DNA of 64,000 nucleotides from assembly GCF_009296025.1 (NCBI RefSeq), contig NZ_CP045178.1, positions 496,001 through 560,000 on the forward strand, in the 5' to 3' direction. Below, one piece after another: positions 27,223 to 35,545 of this stretch. The position numbers and the translations under genes are program-made. The DNA is from Streptomyces tsukubensis. GTDB taxonomy: Bacteria > Actinomycetota > Actinomycetes > Streptomycetales > Streptomycetaceae. Every line of letters begins with the position of its first letter. Within the stretch, counting starts at the first letter, position 1. The notes below the pieces were generated by a model, which did not search any database, was not told the origin of the DNA, and saw nothing but the letters and a program-made list of their open reading frames with translations.

Positions 27223-27543
27223 TCAGGCCGTCTCCGCCAGGCTCGGCGCGCGCAAGGTGTCCACCAGTTCCTGTAGAACCAGGGCCACTTCGGGCCGCAC
27301 CGAGTAACAGATCTGGACGCCGCGTCTGCGGGTGCTCACCAGCCCCGCCTCCCGCAACACCTTCAGATGCTGACTGACGGTGGGTTGCGAGACGCCGAAG
27401 ACATCGGCGAAGTCACAGGCACAGGTCTCCGGCTCGGCGGCGAGGGCTCGGACGATCCCCAGCCGCAGTGGGTGGCCGAGCGCCTTGAACATGTGGGCAG
27501 TCGATACGAGGTCGGTCACGCTTGACACCATATCAACATTCAC
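27223..27543 (-). CDS. ArsR-family transcriptional regulator
   Basis: The 106-residue winged-helix protein contains FKALGHPLRLGIVRALA, then ETCACDF with two cysteines at the usual ArsR metal-binding position, and the recognition helix VSQPTVSQHLKVLREAGL. It starts at GTG 27543, or at the ATG four codons later. It is divergent from an MFS exporter with only 55 bases between the starts, so it probably represses that gene and itself. The Cys pair hints at sensing a metal or thiol-reactive ligand. Confidence 0.9.
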   Translation of the reverse strand: MNVDMVSSVTDLVSTAHMFKALGHPLRLGIVRALAAEPETCACDFADVFGVSQPTVSQHLKVLREAGLVSTRRRGVQICYSVRPEVALVLQELVDTLRAPSLAETA

Positions 27544-27544
27544 C

Positions 27545-27566
27545 TATATGCTGGATCTGCCATATA
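27545..27566. promoter_or_regulatory. Candidate ArsR operator (perfect inverted repeat)
   Basis: TATATG (27545-27550) and CATATA (27561-27566) form a perfect inverted repeat with a 10-base spacer in an AT-rich island between the divergent arsR and MFS genes. A half-site-like GCATATAA follows at 27577. The position over both promoters fits an autoregulatory operator. Confidence 0.6.
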
Positions 27567-27598
27567 AGGAAACCGGCATATAATTGAATGGAGAACCG

Positions 27599-29053
27599 AT
27601 GAGCACGTCCGCTCCTGGGAGCAGCACCGAAGAGGGGGTCTGGACCCCCCGGTACCGGGCCCTGACCATCGGGCTGATCCTGTCCGTCACCCTGGTGGCC
27701 TTCTTATGGCTCGGAGTGGCGACCGTGCTGCCACCGGTCGCCAGGGAACTTGACGGTCTGGGCCTGTTCGGCTGGGCGTTCACCGCGTTCATGCTGGCCA
27801 ACATCTTCGGCACGGTGCTCACCGGCAAGGGCGCCGACCAGCGCGGCCCGGCCGCCCCGTACCTCCAGGCCTTCCTGTTCTTCGTGGTGGGCTGCGCCAT
27901 CTCCGCCCTCGCGAACAACTGGTACGTCTTCCTGCTCGGCCGCACCCTCCAGGGCGCCGGTGTCGGAGGCGTACTCGCCATCGCCTACCTGACCGTCGGG
28001 CGGGCCTATCCGGACGCGCTGCGCGCCCGGATGCTCGCCCTGGTGGCCTCGGCGTGGACGCTGCCCGCGCTGCTGGGCCCGGCCATCGCGGCGGGGATCG
28101 CCGAGGCGACCAACTGGCGGGTGGTGTTCATCGTCCTGGTGCCGCTGGTGCCGATCGGGGTGCTGCTCACCCTGCCCGCCCTGCGCGGGCTCGGCGCCCC
28201 GGAGGCGTCCGCCCCCGACAAGGGGCGTATCCCGTACACCCTGCTGTTGGTGATCGGCACGGGTGCGGTGCTGGTCGGGCTTGAGGAGCACAACCTCGCC
28301 ATCACCATCCCCGTGGTCCTGGCTGGCGCGGCCCTCGCCCTGCCCATGCTCCGCAAGCTGCTGCCGCCCGGCACGCTCACCGTGCGGCGCGGGATGCCCG
28401 CCGGAATGATCGTCCGCGGACTCGTCAGCACCGCCTACTACGGGGCGGAGTCGTTCTTCCCACTGAGCATGACGCTGGTCCTGGGGCTGACCACCCTGGA
28501 GTCGGGCCTCGCGCTGTCCGCGGGCGCCCTCACCTGGGTCACCGGTGCGTGGATCCAGGCGAAGCTGGACGCCCGCAGCCAGGGCAAGGGGCGGCACAGT
28601 CGGGTGGTGGCGGGCTTCGCCCTGCTGGTCATCGGCGACGCGATGATCGCCCTGGCCGTCGGCACCGACCTGAAGAGCGTCGCCCTCGCCGTGGTCGGCT
28701 GGGCGATCGCGGGCTTCGGCATGGGCCTGGTGTACCCGGCGGTCACCACCATCGTGCTGTCGATCGCCCCCAAGGGGCAGGAGGGCGCGGCCAGTTCCAA
28801 CCTCCAGCTGTCCGAGACCATGTCCGTCGCCGTCATGACGGGCCTGGGCACCGCGGTCAGCGCCTACGGAGCCACTCAGGGCTGGGCGGAGAACGGCGCG
28901 CTCGGCGTCGTCTTCGCCCTCACCACACTGGCGGCCCTGGCGGGCATCGGCGCCGGTCTGCGCACCCGGGTCAAGAACGATCCGGGCACCGGCACCGACA
29001 CGCCCGCGTCGGCCGGGGAATCGGACCGGCAGGACGCGGGGCACACCGCCTGA
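27599..29053 (+). CDS. MFS transporter (multidrug/efflux type)
   Basis: This is a 484-residue integral membrane protein with many hydrophobic segments along its whole length, most like the 14-helix drug:proton antiporter group. GRTLQGAGVGGVLAIAYLTVGRAYP matches the antiporter motif region of that group. ATG 27599 with GGAG upstream is preferred over the TTG at 27584. Divergence from an ArsR repressor suggests inducible export of a toxic compound. The substrate is unknown. Confidence 0.9.
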   Translation: MSTSAPGSSTEEGVWTPRYRALTIGLILSVTLVAFLWLGVATVLPPVARELDGLGLFGWAFTAFMLANIFGTVLTGKGADQRGPAAPYLQAFLFFVVGCAISALANNWYVFLLGRTLQGAGVGGVLAIAYLTVGRAYPDALRARMLALVASAWTLPALLGPAIAAGIAEATNWRVVFIVLVPLVPIGVLLTLPALRGLGAPEASAPDKGRIPYTLLLVIGTGAVLVGLEEHNLAITIPVVLAGAALALPMLRKLLPPGTLTVRRGMPAGMIVRGLVSTAYYGAESFFPLSMTLVLGLTTLESGLALSAGALTWVTGAWIQAKLDARSQGKGRHSRVVAGFALLVIGDAMIALAVGTDLKSVALAVVGWAIAGFGMGLVYPAVTTIVLSIAPKGQEGAASSNLQLSETMSVAVMTGLGTAVSAYGATQGWAENGALGVVFALTTLAALAGIGAGLRTRVKNDPGTGTDTPASAGESDRQDAGHTA

Positions 29054-29365
29054 CCGACGCACACCGCCCGGCCGACGCGCACCCGCGCTCTCCCCGACCG
29101 ACCGCGGGGCCCCGAGACCTGTGGTGTCGCGCGGCCGGGCGGCGCCGATCTGTTCGAGACAGTCACCACGACGGCAGGACGACACCATGGCCCGTACCCC
29201 GGGGAGGACCATCGCGGGCCGGACCTCGGTCACCGTGCCGACGCTCCTCCTGCGGGGCGCGAGTACCGCCGCCGGCCTGGCCGACGAGGGCGGCTGAAGG
29301 ACTGGAACGGCGGCACATGGCCACGCCCGGCCTCCGCCGCGCAGGGGTCCGCGCGAGGAGGCCCG
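29054..29365. other. Intergenic region with a possible hydrolase relic
   Basis: These 312 bases separate the MFS gene from the convergent PLP-enzyme gene. A 36-residue frame at 29187-29297 contains VTVPTLLLRGAST, which resembles the strand before the catalytic Asp of alpha/beta hydrolases. It is too short to be such an enzyme and may be a relic. No clear terminator is visible. Confidence 0.35.
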
Positions 29366-30643
29366 TCACATGTTCCACATGAGGCCGCGCGGTGTGGGGG
29401 GCTTCCGCCAGGACCTGGGCGGGGTCCAGTGGCCGGTCTCGAAGAAGCGCTCGACGGTGTCCACCCAGGGGCGGAAGTCGATTCCCTGCTGTTCGAGCCA
29501 GGCGTCGCTGTAGTAGGTGTCGAGATACCGCTCGCCGGAGTCGCAGAGCACCGTGACGACCGTGCCCGTCTCGTGGCGCCTGTGCAGTTCGCGCAGGATC
29601 TTCAGGGCCCCGTACAGCCCGGTGCCTGTGGAGCCTCCCGGGGCGACACCGAGGCGCTCCTTGGCCACTCGCATGGTGGCGATCGAGACGGGGTCAGGGA
29701 CCCGAATCATGCGGTTGACCAGGGGGAAGAGGAAGGAGGGCTCGACCTTCGGCCGGCCGATGCCCTCGATACGGGAGCCCGTCGCCGTCACCGTACGGTC
29801 GTTGTCACGCCAACCGGGGAAGAACGCGGAGTTCTCGGGGTCGGTGACGCATACCCGCACCCGGTGGCCGGTGTACCGCGCGTGGCGGGCCAGTGAAGCC
29901 GCCGTCCCGCCGGTCCCGGCGCCCATGACGAACCAGTCGGGGTCCGACTCGTGGAGGATCTCGCCCGCCATTCCGTGGTCGCCCCGCCAGTCGTAGGCGC
30001 GCTCGGCATAGGTGAACTGGTCCATGAAATGGCCGTGGCGGTCGCGGGCCTCCTGCTCGGCCCGCTCGGAGATGGTCGCGCCGGTCGCCTCGACGATCTC
30101 GCCGCCGAGTTCGAGGATCGCTTTTTTCTTCTCCGCCGTGGTGCCGGACGGTACGACGGCGACGAACTTGATGCCGAGCAGTTTGCTGAACCACGCCTCG
30201 GAGATGGCGGTCGATCCGCTGGACGCCTCCACGACCGGACTGTCGTGTACGAGCCACCCGTTGGCCAGAGCGTTGAGGTACAGCGCCTCGGCCAGCCGGT
30301 GCTTGTGGCTGCCCGAGGGGTGTACGGACTCGTTCTTCACCAGCAGGCGCGAGCCGCGCAGCCGCGTGGGCAGCTCCAGTTCCAGCATGGGCGTCGGCTT
30401 GTACGGCAGGGCCCTGATCTGCCGGATGCGGGCGTTGACCCAGCCGCGCTCGTCGGGATAGCGGTCCGACAGGTCATCGCCGCGACCGATGTCCGCTGTC
30501 CCCGAGGCACGCCCGGCCCCGTCGACGACCGCACCCGCGGGGGAACGGCCCGCTGCCCCAGCAGCGCCCGCCGTGGCGGCGGAAGCTGTCGCGGCAGCCG
30601 TTCCCGCACCGGCAAGCAGTACCGCACGCCGTGACACACCCAT
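29366..30643 (-). CDS. Tat-exported PLP-dependent cysteine synthase/cystathionine beta-synthase-like enzyme
   Basis: This 425-residue fold-type II PLP enzyme carries a twin-arginine signal peptide: MGVSRRAVLLAGAGTAAATA at the N-terminus, followed by an Ala-rich stretch. The PLP lysine is Lys114 in SGSHKHRLA. The cofactor loops ASSGSTAISEAW and GAGTGGTAAS are present, and STGTGLYGAL fits the phosphate-binding end. The family includes cysteine synthases and cysteine desulfhydrases. Export of such an enzyme is unusual; Tat export would carry it folded with cofactor. It is divergent from the decarboxylase gene at 31131. Confidence 0.82.
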   Translation of the reverse strand: MGVSRRAVLLAGAGTAAATASAATAGAAGAAGRSPAGAVVDGAGRASGTADIGRGDDLSDRYPDERGWVNARIRQIRALPYKPTPMLELELPTRLRGSRLLVKNESVHPSGSHKHRLAEALYLNALANGWLVHDSPVVEASSGSTAISEAWFSKLLGIKFVAVVPSGTTAEKKKAILELGGEIVEATGATISERAEQEARDRHGHFMDQFTYAERAYDWRGDHGMAGEILHESDPDWFVMGAGTGGTAASLARHARYTGHRVRVCVTDPENSAFFPGWRDNDRTVTATGSRIEGIGRPKVEPSFLFPLVNRMIRVPDPVSIATMRVAKERLGVAPGGSTGTGLYGALKILRELHRRHETGTVVTVLCDSGERYLDTYYSDAWLEQQGIDFRPWVDTVERFFETGHWTPPRSWRKPPTPRGLMWNM

Positions 30644-31130
30644 CCGAAAACCTCCGATTGTCCGCCCGTAGCGCCACCCGGTGCGGGTGGCGGACCTTGC
30701 CTAACAGCCCAACCGTGCTGGAGGGTGCGGGCTCGGGAAGGGACACGCGGAGATCACCTGCGCGGCTCAATACCCCATACGGACGCGGCGACTCACGACC
30801 CCGGCTCCGCCCTCCGGAGTGGACGGCGTGAGCGGCTCGGCACGGACCGGGTATCGGCTCGCGAGGCCGAATCGCACGCGACCCGACCGGTCCTGGTAAG
30901 TCCCTTGGAGAAAGCCCCCATTGGGAAAACGATTCGTCTGACTGTGCGCCCCTCTGCGCCCCGACTGTGCAGCAACCGCTCCCCCGCGGCGGGCCTTTCG
31001 TGGATCACCCTGCGATGGGGCGCGAGTACACTCCGTGGCCAGTCGATCTCCCGGTATTCGCGTACCTCGCACCCTTCCTCAGGGTTCGCCAGCGAATTCA
31101 CCGCACCCCTTTCCTGAAGGAGAAAGCACA
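30644..31130. other. Divergent promoter region
   Basis: These 487 bases lie between the divergent PLP-enzyme and decarboxylase genes. No gene is convincing here. An AAGGAGAAAG ribosome site precedes the GTG at 31131. Confidence 0.4.
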
Positions 31131-32372
31131 GTGGCACAGGACGACGACGTGTTCTCGAAGGATCTCCCTGATTTCATCGAGAAGGTCAATCGGTGGTACA
31201 GGGAGGACTTCGAAGGCTTCAAAACCATGTACGACGCGGCGACCGCGAACGTGGTGCCGTACCCGAAGGACACCCCTCCAGCTCTGCACTGCGACTGGAA
31301 GGACAAGGGTGTCGATTTTCTGTGTCAATTCTTCGAGGATTGGTACGCGTGGGACCCGGGGGTGCACAACGGGCTGGACTACATCGAGAAGTTCAGCTGG
31401 ATCAACTACGAGAACGCGTACGGCATGGTCTTCGTGACCTGTGGCCCCGGGCACAAGGTGCTCGCCGACTTCACACACCTGCAAGGCGTACTGCTGGACA
31501 AGAAGGGTGACAAGCGGACGCAGGCACTCATCGGCGCATGGGTCGAGCAACTGGGTTCGAAGATGAAGGACTTCGAGAGCGGGCCGTGGGAGACCTTCAA
31601 CGATTTCTTCGTCCGGGAACTCGCCAAGAACGCGCGACCGATCTCCGCGGCGAAGGACGACACGGTGGTGGTCGCCCCGGCGGACTGCGTCATCAACATG
31701 ATCGTCGATGAGCTGAAGAAGGACACGCCGATCCCGGTCAAGACCGTGACCATGAACGTCGAGCAGCTGCTCGCCGGCTCCTCGTTCGCGGACACGTTCG
31801 TCGACGGTACCGCGGTGTCGTGCATCCTCATGCCCGACAGCTACCACTGGTATCACGCCCCGGTCGCGGGGGAGGTGGTGGAGGCCCGCGACGACATCGC
31901 CGGTGTCTACTACGGAATGCGGGACTTCCCCGAACTGCTCAACAAGGGGAATGTCGGATACGGCTACGACTATGAAATGTTCGACCACTTCCGCCGGGGA
32001 TACCTGATCATCAAGACGCGGTACCCGGACGGTCCCCATGGTGAAAAGCAAGAGGGCTACGTCGGGATGGTGACCGTCGGCCTCAACTCGATCGGCTCTG
32101 TGAACTATCTGCCGAGGTTCCAGCATGTCAATTACCCTGCGGCGCCGGCGACTCCGAAGGATCCGGTCAAGGTGGGGAAGGGGGAGAAGATCGGGAACTT
32201 CAAGTACGGCGGATCACTGAACATCCTGCTGTTCGAGAAGGAAAGGTTCCCGGCGCTGCAACTGCTCCAGGGTCAGCGCATCGGCCTGCTGGAGCCGAAA
32301 GAACGTACGAGGGGGCTGTTCACCGGCTCGTATCACACCCAGTCCCGTCGGCGCAGCCCGCTGGCCCCTTGA
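31131..32372 (+). CDS. Phosphatidylserine-decarboxylase-like pyruvoyl-dependent decarboxylase
   Basis: This protein has 413 residues from GTG, chosen for the strong ribosome site. The N-terminal 110 residues resemble the extra domain found in fungal PSD-like proteins. The catalytic part has WETFNDFFVRELAKNARPI, SYHWYHAPVAGEV, VTVGLNSIGSVNYL and NFKYGGSLNILLFEK, where the Ser of GGS is the expected self-cleavage and pyruvoyl site. No membrane anchor is visible, unlike membrane-bound phospholipid PSDs. Fungal relatives of this layout include PsiD, a tryptophan decarboxylase. A free amino-acid or peptide substrate is therefore as likely as phosphatidylserine. It is 31 bases upstream of the S10 peptidase gene. 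Confidence 0.8.
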   Translation: MAQDDDVFSKDLPDFIEKVNRWYREDFEGFKTMYDAATANVVPYPKDTPPALHCDWKDKGVDFLCQFFEDWYAWDPGVHNGLDYIEKFSWINYENAYGMVFVTCGPGHKVLADFTHLQGVLLDKKGDKRTQALIGAWVEQLGSKMKDFESGPWETFNDFFVRELAKNARPISAAKDDTVVVAPADCVINMIVDELKKDTPIPVKTVTMNVEQLLAGSSFADTFVDGTAVSCILMPDSYHWYHAPVAGEVVEARDDIAGVYYGMRDFPELLNKGNVGYGYDYEMFDHFRRGYLIIKTRYPDGPHGEKQEGYVGMVTVGLNSIGSVNYLPRFQHVNYPAAPATPKDPVKVGKGEKIGNFKYGGSLNILLFEKERFPALQLLQGQRIGLLEPKERTRGLFTGSYHTQSRRRSPLAP

Positions 32373-32403
32373 TCCCGCAGCCGCTCCCGAACGGATACCG
32401 AGA

Positions 32404-33810
32404 ATGTCTCAAGACCTGGTCCAATCGATTCCTGCCAACATTCTTCACGCCCAGCGCATCGAATTCTTCCGCAGAGGCACCAAGAAGGTCCGTTCCTATG
32501 CCGGGCACGTACACGTGGAAGGCACGAAGCACGAGAAGAACAAGAACCACCTCTTCTACTGGTTCTTCGAGAGCCAGACGTGCTCGCCTGAGATCCCGGT
32601 CGAAAAGCAGCAGGATCTCATCACGGAGACGCCCCTGGTGATCTGGCTCAATGGTGGCCCCGGCGCCTCCTCGTTGCTGGGACTCTTTCTGGAGAACGGG
32701 CCGCTCTCCATCGCTGATGACGCCGCCGGGACGGTGTCGGTGACCTCCACCACCTGGAACCAGGAGGCGCACGTCGTCTACTGGGACCAGCCCATCGGCA
32801 CCGGATACAGCTACTCCGACGAGCCGGCGGAGTACGTCCAGGACGAAGCCACCCTCAGCCACATGTTCTGGCAGGGGCTCCAGGAGTTCTTCCGACTGCA
32901 CCCGGAGTACGTCCGATGCCCGCTCTACGTGTGCGGCGAGAGCTACGCCGGCAAGTACGTCCCGGCGATCGCCCTGGAGATCGACAAGCAGAACGGCACT
33001 GACTCGGGCGGACAACAGCTCAATCTCAAAGGGATCGCCGTGGGCAACGGCTGGATCAAACCCGAGTTGTCGCTCCGGATCCTGATCGACTACGCCTACA
33101 CCACCGGCTTCCTCGGTATCAGCCAGCAGGAATCGCTGGAGAAGTCCTACACCGAATTCCAGAAAGCCCTCCTGAACGGAGAGATGGAGAAGGCCAACCG
33201 CCTCGGTAAGGCGCTGGTGGACAGGACCGTGGCGTACGGCGGGAACTTCGATGTCTACGACGTACGACGCTGGGACGATCTGCCCATGGGCGCGCTGAGC
33301 ACCTACCTCAACAACGAGGACGTGAAAACGTCCCTCCACGTTCCCGCGAAGGTCACCTGGCAGAACGCGGACGACACGGGGCCGGTGACCGAAGCGCTGG
33401 TGGACGACAACATGGCGGACGCTTCGGAGCTGTACACCAAGCTCGTCGAGAAGAACTACAAAGCCCTGCTCTACACCGGGAACTTCGACACCGCCTGCGG
33501 ATACCGCAGCACCGAGGAGATCCTGGACGACCTGATGAAGCAGCGGAACCAGCAGGCGGAGTGGCGCGGCGCACCCCGGCTGATCTGGACCCAGGCCCAA
33601 GGGCAACCGAAGGGATTCGTCCGCAACGTCGGGAACTTGACGCAGGTCGCCGTACCCGACTCCGGACATCAGGTGCCCGCGTTCCAGCCGGAGATCTGCC
33701 GGGAGATGCTCTACAACTGGCTCTTCGACCGCCCCTTCCGCGGCTACGACCCGGAGCGGACGGGCGGGCGGTCCTCAGCAGTCGGAGCACCTGCACCTCG
33801 GACCGTCTGA
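32404..33810 (+). CDS. S10-family serine carboxypeptidase-like protein
   Basis: This 468-residue protein of the S10 family is common in eukaryotes and rarer in bacteria. Motifs: PLVIWLNGGPGASSLLG, the nucleophile Ser180 in CGESYAGKYVPAIA, the Asp in YTGNFDTACGY and the His in DSGHQVPAF. The N-terminus has no signal peptide, so it should stay in the cytoplasm, unlike secreted or vacuolar carboxypeptidases. In plants, members of this fold also serve as acyltransferases. Coupling to a pyruvoyl decarboxylase suggests processing of an amino-acid or peptide-like metabolite. Confidence 0.88.
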   Translation: MSQDLVQSIPANILHAQRIEFFRRGTKKVRSYAGHVHVEGTKHEKNKNHLFYWFFESQTCSPEIPVEKQQDLITETPLVIWLNGGPGASSLLGLFLENGPLSIADDAAGTVSVTSTTWNQEAHVVYWDQPIGTGYSYSDEPAEYVQDEATLSHMFWQGLQEFFRLHPEYVRCPLYVCGESYAGKYVPAIALEIDKQNGTDSGGQQLNLKGIAVGNGWIKPELSLRILIDYAYTTGFLGISQQESLEKSYTEFQKALLNGEMEKANRLGKALVDRTVAYGGNFDVYDVRRWDDLPMGALSTYLNNEDVKTSLHVPAKVTWQNADDTGPVTEALVDDNMADASELYTKLVEKNYKALLYTGNFDTACGYRSTEEILDDLMKQRNQQAEWRGAPRLIWTQAQGQPKGFVRNVGNLTQVAVPDSGHQVPAFQPEICREMLYNWLFDRPFRGYDPERTGGRSSAVGAPAPRTV

Positions 33811-33910
33811 CCACAGCGCACCGCCCGACCCCACCGGCGAGTACCGGGAGCCCCCATGGAACCGCACCACCCCGCCAGGTCTCCCCCGCGGACACCGAAC
33901 CGCCCTCTCC

Positions 33911-35545
33911 TCACCCCGGGCAGGAGGCTCCCTCGCCAGGACTGGTCCGGTACGCCTTCGGCGGGCTGTACCCCTTCGGCCGCGGGTACTCGATGACCGG
34001 GACGGACTTGCAGACGGGCCAATTGTCGTTCCCCGAGGTGTAGCCGAAATCGCCGCTCGCGCCCCGCACGCAGTCCCCGCAGTCGCCGTCGGCCCCCACC
34101 TTCATGTTGCTGATGTTGCTGTTGACGTCGTACTTGGAGGGCAGTTGGCCCTTGTTGCCTTCATCATTCCTGAACTGGGTGACAGCCTTCATCAGAACCC
34201 GGGAGGCGTCGTAGTGCATGATCGCGTAGCCGTCGTCCAGGGCGGCGCCCCTGAGGCCGGCGTCCTTGGCGATGGTGGTGGCGAAGGTCTGGAACTGTCC
34301 GGGGGCGTCTTGGCCCAGGCGCCACGAAGGGATGTCCGTGGGCGCCGCGCTGAGCGTGACGACGTTGGCCTCCTCCATCGCCTTGCGCATACCCGTGCCG
34401 GTGAGTCGCGAGGTGAGCCCTGTGGAGACCCGGAGGATCCGGATGGGTTTGGTGCCTCTGTCCTCGCGGGCCTGACAGTCGGCGTCCTTGGCGATGGCGT
34501 CAACCAGCTCCGGCAGGTCCCAGTCCCGGCCCGCCACGAACACCGTGTCCGCGCCCGACTCGCACAGACTGGATGCGGCAGGTGCCATGGCGGCGGGCGC
34601 TCCCTCGTAGGGGCCCATGGTCCCGACGTACGACTTGTCCCTGACCGTCAGCTGGTACTTCGTGCCGAAGCTCGCCAGGATCTCCGCCTTGGTGTTGGTG
34701 ACGTAGTCGTCCTCGGCGCGGGAGTCCCAGACGAGAAAGCCCTTGCCGTTGCCCGGTCTCTTCTTGAGGTAACGGTCAAGGGCCGTGACGGAGTTGCGGT
34801 TGTTGGGGGCCGTCTTGAAGAGTGTCCTGGCCTTGATGTTGGGAGAGCTGAGGACACCGCTGACCGCCGGTATGTTCTTGGCGGACAGCGCGCTCGCCGT
34901 GTCCTGCGTGTCCTTCTCGCTGTTGGGCAGCCCCATCACGCCCACCAGTGGCGAGTCAGCGTCTTTGTTCTTGCCACTGCCGGTGAGCTTCGTCGCGGCG
35001 TCCACCGCCGGTTGCCACAGGTTCAGGTTGGTGCCGACGTTGCCGAGCAGCAACTGGAAGTTGACGCCGCTGCTGGTCGTGTTGGCGTTGCGCTGCGCGG
35101 CATAGGCGCCCGCCAGGCTGTGCTCGACGAGCGGGGCGGTCATCGCCCCGGACCTGGAGGTGTTGAACGGCAGCAGCATGGCGATTTTCACGTACGGCTT
35201 CTTGTCGGCTTCACCCTTCGGGTGCTCCCAGACGTCCCGCACCCGTTCGTTCTCCATGGCGATGCGCTTGATCAGCCGGGCGAACTCCTTGTCAGGCCCC
35301 TTCTCGCCCGGCCGGAAGACCGGCACCTCGGTCGACGCGTCCACGAGCCCGACGCACTCTCCCTCTTTCTCCACGAGCCCGTCCTGGCAGTCGCTCCTGG
35401 TGAGGATCGGCACGACGATCCCCGCCGCGGCGCCCACGAGGACGAGGGCCACGAAACCCGCGATCCACCGACCCAGGATCCTCTCGCCGCGCCTGAGCGG
35501 GCGCCCCCTGACGAAGGGGCGGACGAAAATGTCAGTGAAGCTCAC
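33911..35545 (-). CDS. Membrane-anchored type-1 periplasmic-binding-fold protein
   Basis: The protein has 544 residues. A short cytoplasmic N-terminus rich in Arg is followed by one membrane helix (about residues 28-50), then a large extracytoplasmic part. KKPYVKIAMLLPFNTSRSG, PLVGVMGLPNS, IPAVSGVLSSPN, GFLVWDSRAEDDYV and GADTVFVAGRDWDLPELV follow the layout of branched-chain amino-acid/receptor ligand-binding domains. Several Cys pairs, as in DGDCGDC, could form disulfides outside. There is no lipobox and no adjacent ABC permease. Its GTG start overlaps the STAND NTPase stop, so it probably acts as the sensor of that protein. Confidence 0.75.
   Translation of the reverse strand: MSFTDIFVRPFVRGRPLRRGERILGRWIAGFVALVLVGAAAGIVVPILTRSDCQDGLVEKEGECVGLVDASTEVPVFRPGEKGPDKEFARLIKRIAMENERVRDVWEHPKGEADKKPYVKIAMLLPFNTSRSGAMTAPLVEHSLAGAYAAQRNANTTSSGVNFQLLLGNVGTNLNLWQPAVDAATKLTGSGKNKDADSPLVGVMGLPNSEKDTQDTASALSAKNIPAVSGVLSSPNIKARTLFKTAPNNRNSVTALDRYLKKRPGNGKGFLVWDSRAEDDYVTNTKAEILASFGTKYQLTVRDKSYVGTMGPYEGAPAAMAPAASSLCESGADTVFVAGRDWDLPELVDAIAKDADCQAREDRGTKPIRILRVSTGLTSRLTGTGMRKAMEEANVVTLSAAPTDIPSWRLGQDAPGQFQTFATTIAKDAGLRGAALDDGYAIMHYDASRVLMKAVTQFRNDEGNKGQLPSKYDVNSNISNMKVGADGDCGDCVRGASGDFGYTSGNDNWPVCKSVPVIEYPRPKGYSPPKAYRTSPGEGASCPG

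Noticed and set aside
29187..29297. 36-residue plus-strand gene
   Set aside because: It resembles a single strand of an alpha/beta hydrolase and is too short to fold; a relic is more likely than a gene.
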